DNA of 40,584 nucleotides, taken from assembly GCA_947036995.1 (NCBI GenBank), contig CAMQTD010000003.1, positions 1 through 40,584 on the forward strand, read 5' to 3'. The position numbers were made by a program, and so were the translations under genes. Under the pieces are notes generated by a model that was not told where the DNA came from, did no database searches, and worked only from the letters and a program-made list of their open reading frames with translations. The first letter of the stretch is position 1; each line of letters starts with the position of its first letter. Positions 35,271 to 40,584 of the stretch are shown piece after piece. The DNA is from an uncultured Parabacteroides sp. Its GTDB lineage: Bacteria; Bacteroidota; Bacteroidia; Bacteroidales; Tannerellaceae.

Positions 35271-35427
35271 AAGCGATGCACCTTTTTTTACGAAGCAGTA
35301 GTACTTTTAAAAAAAAAGTGCAGTACTTTTTGGTCGAAGCCGCAGACCTTTTGGTAAAAAAGTATACGGATTTGAGGGAAAAAGTGCCTGCCTTTGGGTG
35401 AAAAAGTATACGGATTTTTGATGAAAG
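35271..35427. repeat. Degenerate tandem array with 22-bp period
   Basis: AAG recurs as the unit boundary at 35271, 35293, 35316, 35337, 35360, 35382, 35404 and 35425, giving spacings of 22, 23, 21, 23, 22, 22 and 21 bases. Seven units fit an approximate consensus of AAGY, six variable bases, then CTTTT/GATTT followed by GGTGAAA or similar. Two units begin AAGTATACGGATTT; others begin AAGTGC or AAGCCG. There are no spacers, so it is not a CRISPR array. The period is not a multiple of three, so it does not encode a peptide repeat. Confidence 0.7.
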
Positions 35428-35734
35428 CCCTATTATTAGGTTCAAAACGTGGGATTAAATAGGCAAAAAGCGCTAGAAGAGAGTAAAACAGTAGTGCTCT
35501 TTGAGTTTCAATATGGAGATGAAAAAGCATTTTTAACAGCACAAAGCAAACAAAACAGTCGCTAAAGAAACTAAATTCATCTTTATTCCCCCTCAACAAT
35601 AGCAAACTGAAAAAGCTAAACTTCGCTCTACTGAATTATAGCAAACTACACCTCACAACCAACAACATAAGGCTTATACAGCGAAGTTAAATTATCAAAA
35701 TGTCAAAATGATAAAACAGGTTCTTAATAGGGAT

Positions 35735-35775
35735 AAAAAAAGAAAGCGGCTGAAGAACTAAATCTCCAGCCGCTC
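35735..35775 (-). terminator. Terminator after the GH20 gene
   Basis: AGCGGCTG (35745-35752) pairs with CAGCCGCT (35767-35774). On the minus strand a run of T residues follows (plus-strand AAAAAAAGAAA). It lies 29 bases past the GH20 stop codon. Confidence 0.85.
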
Positions 35776-35803
35776 GACTTATAATATGCTTGATGTTGTT
35801 GTA

Positions 35804-38131
35804 TTAATCAACACGAATTTCGTCTACAAACATGTAAGCTGCATTGCCAGCTCCACCATGCCATGCAGGAAGATCGCCTGTTTTAATCACTACCTGTAGG
35901 TAGCGAGCTTTGATTGGGGCAAACGTAATTTCGTGGTTAAAGATACCATCTTTATCTTTCTTTCCTTGTTCAGCAATCTTTTTAGTTGCTATTTCGCGGA
36001 ATGTTTTACCATCTTCAGATACAGATACGGCTACGTTTGTAGCACCCATTACCCAGTCTCCTTTTACCACTAAGTTAGCGAAAGCTACTTTAGAGAATTC
36101 GGTTGCTGCTTTAAAGTCGATGGTTACATCTAGATCGTTGGCACGGAATCCGATCCAACGTCCTGTTTTATAGTTATCGTTTCCGTTCAATCCATCAATC
36201 AACGCATCTGCACCGTTAAAGGTGTACCCTTTGTCGGCTGCTTTGTTTAATGTGATAGGCTTCAAGCTCGCTTTGTTAAGCACCACTTTTTCGTTTAATA
36301 TACGGCTGTTTCCGGCTGGACGCACAACGATTGCTTTAAGCATACACGCTTTACCAATTTCGATTGGTTTTGTATATACCTCAGATGCTGCTGTTGGGTC
36401 GTTACCATCAAGTGTGTAATGGATTGTACCATCTGTACCTAATGTAGAGAGTGTTACGTCTAGGCTACCTGTTGCAGGGTTTGGTGTGTAGACTGCTTTC
36501 ACGTCAAATACGTGTTTAGCATAGTTGAAGCCCTCTTGTTCGTATAGATTAATCATACGTAGTAGGCGTGGAAGAAATGCTTCGTAGTTCTTCTTCTCAG
36601 GCATTGTCCATTGAACTTCACTCAACGCAGCTACACGTGGGATTAACATGTATTCTACTTGTGCGTAGGTTGGCATGTATTCTGTCCAAAGGTTTGCTTG
36701 TGTACCAATAATGAATTTCTCCTCCTCTGGTGTTAATCCAGCAGGAATAGGCTCGTAGCTATATACGCGCTCAATGTTGCTATAACCACCAATAGCCAAT
36801 GGCTCTTCTTTATCTAAAGATTGGTAGTGGTCGAAGTATAGGTGCGAACCTGGAGTCATAATAACATCGTGCTTCAGCTTTGCTGCTTGTGCGCCATATT
36901 CTACACCACGCCATGCCATAAGGGTTGCGTTTGGTGCTAATCCGCCTTCAAGAATTTCGTCCCAACCAATAATCTGACGTCCTTTCGAGTTAACGAATTT
37001 CTCCATACGTGTAATTACATAACTCTGCAAACGGTGCTCAGCACTGTGTTCAGCGTCAGCTTTGATTCCTTCTGCTTTGATACGTGCTTGACACTTAGGG
37101 CACTTCTCCCAACGTGTTTTAGGGCACTCATCTCCTCCGATGTGTATGTATTTTGATGGGAATAGTTCGATCACTTCAGTAAGAACATCTTCGACAAATT
37201 TAAGTGATTGCTCGTTTCCGGCACAAAGCACTTCGTCGAATACACCAAACGAGGTTACTACTTCGTATGGTCCACCTGTACAACCAAATGCAGGGTAGGC
37301 AGCCAATGCAGCTTGCATATGTCCTGGAAGGTCTATCTCTGGAACAATTGTAATGAAACGCTCCGAAGCATAAGCTACAACTTCGCGAATTTCGTCTTGT
37401 GTGAAGTATCCTTGGTAAGGCTTACCATCGTATTCGCCAGAATTGCGTCCGATAACAGTCTCTTTACGTTTAGAACTAATCTCGGCAAGGCGAGGGTATT
37501 TCTTGATCTCAATACGCCATCCTTGGTCTTCAGTTAAGTGCCAGTGGAAGGTGTTGATATTACTCAATGCTAATACATCAATAAACTGCTTGATTGAGTC
37601 TACTGGGAATGTGTGGCGACCCACGTCTAAATGCACACCACGGTACTTGAAGCGTGGAAAGTCTACCACCTCAACGCTTGGAAGTTCAATATCCATTCCA
37701 TTGCTCATTGCAGGGATTGCTTTACGAAGTGTTTGTACACCATAAAAGATACCTGCTTCTGTAGATCCGTTGATCGTGATATTTTGTTTCGAAGTTGTTA
37801 GTTTATACCCTTCTGGCTGCTCAATGCTTTTATCTAAAGATAGAATAATAACGTTGCTGCTTGGGGTTTCTGTTGTAACAGCTAGTTTCTTGTCGGTCGC
37901 TTTTTCGATATAGCTTGCAAGAAAATTAGCTGTACGCTGCAATTTTGCATTTCCTTCAGGATAGCTAATTGCTGTATTGTTGTTTAAAAAGAAAGGGGCT
38001 TCACTTCCCATTGTGATCTCTTGAGGCAAAGGAATCACGTCGTAATGTGCTTTTGGCTTAGGTGCATTGCTGCACGAAGATACCATCGTTGCAAGTGCTA
38101 CTGCACAGATGCTTTTGAAAATGTGTCTCAT
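35804..38131 (-). CDS. GH20 beta-N-acetylhexosaminidase lipoprotein
   Basis: This exported enzyme removes terminal beta-GlcNAc or GalNAc from glycans. I start at MRHIFKSICAVALATMVSSCS (775 residues), because this gives a proper lipoprotein signal with lipobox VSSC (Cys20); the track's extra 13 residues spoil it. Domains in order: GH20 N-terminal domain (about 30-155), then the GH20 barrel with HIGGDE (catalytic Asp334-Glu335). After the barrel comes a chitobiase-type segment (IHYTLDGNDPTAASEVYTKPIEIG), then a C-terminal F5/8-type carbohydrate-binding-like domain ending in YMFVDEIRVD. It is likely periplasmic or surface-anchored. Likely substrates are host or dietary glycans or chitin-type material. 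No SusC/SusD genes flank it. Confidence 0.93.
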   Translation of the reverse strand: MRHIFKSICAVALATMVSSCSNAPKPKAHYDVIPLPQEITMGSEAPFFLNNNTAISYPEGNAKLQRTANFLASYIEKATDKKLAVTTETPSSNVIILSLDKSIEQPEGYKLTTSKQNITINGSTEAGIFYGVQTLRKAIPAMSNGMDIELPSVEVVDFPRFKYRGVHLDVGRHTFPVDSIKQFIDVLALSNINTFHWHLTEDQGWRIEIKKYPRLAEISSKRKETVIGRNSGEYDGKPYQGYFTQDEIREVVAYASERFITIVPEIDLPGHMQAALAAYPAFGCTGGPYEVVTSFGVFDEVLCAGNEQSLKFVEDVLTEVIELFPSKYIHIGGDECPKTRWEKCPKCQARIKAEGIKADAEHSAEHRLQSYVITRMEKFVNSKGRQIIGWDEILEGGLAPNATLMAWRGVEYGAQAAKLKHDVIMTPGSHLYFDHYQSLDKEEPLAIGGYSNIERVYSYEPIPAGLTPEEEKFIIGTQANLWTEYMPTYAQVEYMLIPRVAALSEVQWTMPEKKNYEAFLPRLLRMINLYEQEGFNYAKHVFDVKAVYTPNPATGSLDVTLSTLGTDGTIHYTLDGNDPTAASEVYTKPIEIGKACMLKAIVVRPAGNSRILNEKVVLNKASLKPITLNKAADKGYTFNGADALIDGLNGNDNYKTGRWIGFRANDLDVTIDFKAATEFSKVAFANLVVKGDWVMGATNVAVSVSEDGKTFREIATKKIAEQGKKDKDGIFNHEITFAPIKARYLQVVIKTGDLPAWHGGAGNAAYMFVDEIRVD

Positions 38132-38204
38132 TGTGTTTAAGTTGTAATTTGAGTTTGAAAACATGGACAAAGAGCGCTTCTCAAGAAGCTAACTCTTTGT
38201 GTTG

Positions 38205-38212
38205 CAAAGATA
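38205..38212 (-). promoter_or_regulatory. Putative -7 box for the GH20 gene
   Basis: On the minus strand this reads TATCTTTG, matching TAnnTTTG, 74 bases before the chosen ATG and just past the uvrB stop. It supports separate transcription from uvrB. Confidence 0.5.
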
Positions 38213-38228
38213 AATAAAATCTTTAATT

Positions 38229-40247
38229 TTATACTTTAGTTTTTAGTAAATCTTCTAATTTAATCAGTTCGTCGCGTAGTTGTGCTGCTTCCATAAATTC
38301 TAATTTCTTGGAGGCTTCGAACATCTGTTTACGCGTTTTGTCAATGCTTTTTTGAAGCTGAGGCTTCGTCATAAACTGTACAATAGGATCTGCTGCGTAG
38401 GTTTGTGTAGGCTCTACGAAAGAGTACGCTTCGGCATTCTTGCGTTTGTTACCTAGTGCCGAAACGGTGTTCTTTACAATTTGGGTTGGGGTAATACCAT
38501 TCGCTTCGTTATAGGCTAACTGCTTTTCGCGCCTGCGGGTGGTTTCGTCCATCGTTTTGCGCATGCTATCGGTTATTTTATCGGCGTAGAAGATTACTTT
38601 TCCGTTTACATTTCGCGCAGCACGTCCGGCTGTTTGTGTGAGCGAACGATACGAACGTAAAAAGCCCTCTTTATCGGCATCCAAGATGGCAACTAACGAA
38701 ACTTCGGGTAGGTCTAATCCTTCACGCAAAAGGTTTACACCAATAAGCACATCGAAAAGCCCTTGACGTAAATCATCCATAATCTGAATACGCTCCATCG
38801 TATCTACATCCGAGTGGACATAGTTACAGCGCACACCCATACGTCCGAGGTAGGTGTTTAACTCCTCCGCCATTCGCTTTGTTAGGGTTGTAACCAATAC
38901 ACGTTCGTTGGCTGCTGTACGTAGGGTGATCTCTTCCATCAGATCATCAATTTGATTCAGGCTTGGGCGCACTACAATCAAGGGGTCTAATAGTCCCGTT
39001 GGTCGAATCACTTGCTCAACGATCACCCCCTCGCTTCGATTCAATTCGTAATCGGCAGGGGTTGCACTGATGTAGATGGCTTTGGGTGCCATTGTTTCAA
39101 ACTCCGCGAACGTAAGTGGGCGGTTATCCATGGCTGCTGGTAGGCGAAAGCCATACTCAACAAGGTTGATCTTACGTGCACGATCGCCTCCATACATGGC
39201 TTTGATCTGGGGCATGGTTACGTGACTCTCGTCAATTACCATGAGGTAGTCTTTCGGGAAATAGTCTAACAGACAGAATGGGCGTGTGCCTCCATCTCTG
39301 CCATCAAAGTAGCGCGAATAGTTTTCGATACCTGAGCAGTGTCCTAATTCGCGAATCATCTCCAAATCGAATACAACACGTTCGTAGAGTCGTTTGGCTT
39401 CGTAGTGCTTGCCTATATCTTTTAAGAATTCTACTTGTGTACCTAAATCTACATCTATCTGCCCGAGTGCCGAAAGCATGCGCTCTTTGGTTGTTACAAA
39501 AAGGGTGGTCGGGTAGATGTTTAGTGTATCTTGCTCGTTAAGTTCTTGTCCTGTGGTAGGGTTAAAAGAGCAGATTCTTTCTACCTCGTCTCCCCAAAAC
39601 TCAATGCGATATGCCATACCATCGTATCCTTCTACGGTAGGGAATATATCTACCGTATCACCGACTACACGGAACGAACCTGGCGAGAACTCTAACTTAT
39701 TATTGATGTAATGGGCATCTACGAAACGGCGCAATAGGTCGTCTCGTAAGATTGTCATCCCTTTTACAAGGTGTGTAACACGCTCGGCAAAAGAGGTTGG
39801 ATCTGCCATACCATAAATACATGACACGGAGCTAATCACAATCACATCTTGCCTACCCGAAAGGAGGGAGGCTGTAGTGCGAAGACGTAACTTCTCTATC
39901 TCGTCGTTAATGGCGAGGTCTTTCTCAATATAGGTATCTGAGGTAGGGAGGTAGGCTTCGGGTTGGTAATAATCGTAATAGGAGACAAAGTACTCTACGG
40001 CATTGTTCGGAAAGAAACTTTTAAACTCACTATAAAGCTGTGCCGCTAACGTTTTGTTGTGGCTCAGTATCAGTGTAGGTTTGTTTATCTCTTTGATAAC
40101 ATTGGCTATGGTAAATGTTTTACCCGACCCTGTAACACCGAGCAGTGTTTGGAAGGGAACTCCCGCACGCAGCCCTTCGGTCAATGATTTGATTGCTTCG
40201 GGCTGATCTCCTGTAGGAGCAAAAGGGGAGGAGAGTTCAAAATTCAT
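38229..40247 (-). CDS. uvrB: Excinuclease ABC subunit B
   Basis: UvrB is the damage-verifying helicase-like subunit of nucleotide excision repair. It receives damaged DNA from UvrA and positions UvrC. The 672-residue length matches E. coli (673). Visible elements are Walker A GVTGSGKT (37-44), the beta-hairpin YYDYYQPEAYLP that clamps DNA, the Walker B region MVIDESHVT, the helicase motif QTAGRAARN, and the C-terminal UVR motif FMEAAQLRDELIKLE that binds UvrC. The ATG is 30 bases after the PspC gene, which may share its promoter. No uvrA or uvrC is in the window. Confidence 0.98.
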   Translation of the reverse strand: MNFELSSPFAPTGDQPEAIKSLTEGLRAGVPFQTLLGVTGSGKTFTIANVIKEINKPTLILSHNKTLAAQLYSEFKSFFPNNAVEYFVSYYDYYQPEAYLPTSDTYIEKDLAINDEIEKLRLRTTASLLSGRQDVIVISSVSCIYGMADPTSFAERVTHLVKGMTILRDDLLRRFVDAHYINNKLEFSPGSFRVVGDTVDIFPTVEGYDGMAYRIEFWGDEVERICSFNPTTGQELNEQDTLNIYPTTLFVTTKERMLSALGQIDVDLGTQVEFLKDIGKHYEAKRLYERVVFDLEMIRELGHCSGIENYSRYFDGRDGGTRPFCLLDYFPKDYLMVIDESHVTMPQIKAMYGGDRARKINLVEYGFRLPAAMDNRPLTFAEFETMAPKAIYISATPADYELNRSEGVIVEQVIRPTGLLDPLIVVRPSLNQIDDLMEEITLRTAANERVLVTTLTKRMAEELNTYLGRMGVRCNYVHSDVDTMERIQIMDDLRQGLFDVLIGVNLLREGLDLPEVSLVAILDADKEGFLRSYRSLTQTAGRAARNVNGKVIFYADKITDSMRKTMDETTRRREKQLAYNEANGITPTQIVKNTVSALGNKRKNAEAYSFVEPTQTYAADPIVQFMTKPQLQKSIDKTRKQMFEASKKLEFMEAAQLRDELIKLEDLLKTKV

Positions 40248-40277
40248 CTTTGTCTTCTGTTTTAAGTATTACAATAT

Positions 40278-40469
40278 TCAAATAGGACGCTTTGGCATAA
40301 CAATCCAAAGAATAAAATAGGCTATAACACCCATAAAGGCAGTAAAGAATGTTAGCAACGCATACACAACGCGCACAACTGTTGGATCTAACTCTAAGTA
40401 ATCGGCAATACCTGCACATACGCCTGCAATCATCCCACGGTTAGATCGCATTAATTTTTTCTTTTCCAT
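40278..40469 (-). CDS. PspC domain protein (small, membrane)
   Basis: This 63-residue protein is a bare PspC domain. It has a basic N-terminus with SNRGMIAGVCAGIADYLELDPTVVR, then one long hydrophobic segment (VYALLTFFTAFMGVIAYFILWIVM) and the ending PKRPI. PspC proteins are inner-membrane factors, linked to phage-shock-type envelope stress in enterobacteria. Stand-alone PspC domains are common in Bacteroidota and mostly uncharacterised. It lies 30 bases upstream of uvrB in the same direction, so co-transcription is likely. The overlapping 60-aa ORF is a frame-shadow. Confidence 0.88.
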   Translation of the reverse strand: MEKKKLMRSNRGMIAGVCAGIADYLELDPTVVRVVYALLTFFTAFMGVIAYFILWIVMPKRPI

Positions 40470-40508
40470 TATACGAATTATTTAAAGTGTTTATCTTATA
40501 TAAGGAAC

Positions 40509-40550
40509 AAAAGGTCCTAAATGTTTAAATAAAACAAGTTAGGACCTTTT
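40509..40550. terminator. Hairpin terminator near the right edge
   Basis: AAAAGGTCCTAA pairs perfectly with TTAGGACCTTTT across an 18-base loop. On the minus strand it would end a gene entering from beyond the right edge, just upstream of the PspC gene. In that frame the last bases of the window read S-E-G-I-stop, which may be that gene's C-terminus, but four codons are too few to call. Confidence 0.7.
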
Positions 40551-40584
40551 ATTAGACAGTTATCGGATTAAATACCTTCTGACT

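Larger units (their letters stand above)
34882..35734. other. Gene-free intergenic region of about 0.9 kb
   Basis: I find no convincing gene between the patatin start and the terminator of the GH20 gene. The 105-aa minus-strand ORF at 35288-35605 runs across the 22-bp repeat array, is rich in Phe and Leu, and has no family resemblance, so I reject it as coding. The region holds a perfect palindrome (35177-35192) and the 22-bp periodic array (35271-35427). The rest is AT-rich without visible structure. Confidence 0.65.

Noticed and set aside
35271-35427. Possible CRISPR array
   Set aside because: Units are contiguous with no unique spacers, repeats are degenerate rather than identical, and no cas gene is in the window.
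35288-35605. 105-aa minus-strand ORF in the long intergenic region
   Set aside because: It crosses the 22-bp array, whose period is not a multiple of three, is Phe/Leu-rich without domain features, and has no promoter or operon context.
40551-40584. Possible 3' end of a minus-strand gene (S-E-G-I-stop) at the right edge
   Set aside because: Only four codons are visible; the adjacent hairpin terminator is suggestive but this is too little to call a gene.
1-40584. Prophage, insertion sequence, toxin-antitoxin or defence system
   Set aside because: I looked for transposase, integrase, restriction, Cas, and toxin/antitoxin-like products among the ORFs and saw none; the genes are almost entirely housekeeping and envelope functions.

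Overview
The window is chromosomal DNA from an AT-rich, anaerobic member of the Bacteroidota, most likely order Bacteroidales. The evidence is a sensor/regulator pair closely resembling Bacteroides RprX/RprY, the Bacteroidota -7 promoter element TAnnTTTG in front of several genes, a two-gene glycine-lipid-type acyltransferase locus, and an FprA-type oxygen-scavenging flavodiiron protein. I cannot fix the genus; a Dysgonomonadaceae-like member is a guess. Almost everything is core genome. I see no insertion sequence, phage, CRISPR array, tRNA or rRNA.

Layout. 1-490: gene-free, repeat-rich DNA with a short AGTGATAG repeat cluster, a long imperfect hairpin and a terminator. 491-4290 (minus): a tight run ddh-lgt-fprA-nagB. 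4533-5123 (plus): ruvA. 5408-7686 (plus): rprX-rprY. 7776-22999 (minus): a complete division/cell wall (dcw) cluster in the order rsmH-ftsL-ftsI-murE-mraY-murD-ftsW-murG-murC-ftsQ-ftsA-ftsZ-yqeY, with no mraZ ahead of rsmH. 23231-25033 (plus): two acyltransferases resembling GlsA/GlsB of glycine lipid synthesis. 25209-29719 (minus): purB, an RluB-type pseudouridine synthase with a roughly 300-residue disordered N-terminus, and asnS. 29945-31212 (plus): a 66-residue CxxC/CxxC protein followed by lrgA and lrgB. 31310-34881 (minus): prs, then a patatin-GH13 pair. 34882-35803: about 0.9 kb without genes, carrying a 16-bp perfect palindrome and a degenerate array with 22-bp periodicity. 35804-40469 (minus): a GH20 hexosaminidase lipoprotein, uvrB and a small PspC protein.

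How the genes work together. The dominant theme is the envelope. The dcw cluster makes UDP-MurNAc-peptide, lipid I and lipid II, then flips and polymerises it at the septum under FtsZ/FtsA/FtsQ/FtsL control. MurE carries the meso-diaminopimelate motif DNPR, and a diaminopimelate dehydrogenase (ddh) lies in the window, so the one-step route to meso-DAP probably supplies it. Lgt lipidates lipoproteins such as the GH20 enzyme here. The GlsA/GlsB-like pair would make N-acyl/O-acyl glycine lipids, and LrgA/LrgB, PspC and the patatin also act at or on membranes. FprA fits an anaerobe that must remove oxygen.

The most unusual items are the 22-bp periodic array at 35271-35427, the 33-bp imperfect hairpin near nagB, the disordered RNA-enzyme extension, the uncharacterised small zinc-ribbon-like gene heading the lrgAB operon, and the missing mraZ. 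I did not find a clear new defence or mobile system. All family assignments are by eye from motifs and gene order; no database search was possible.
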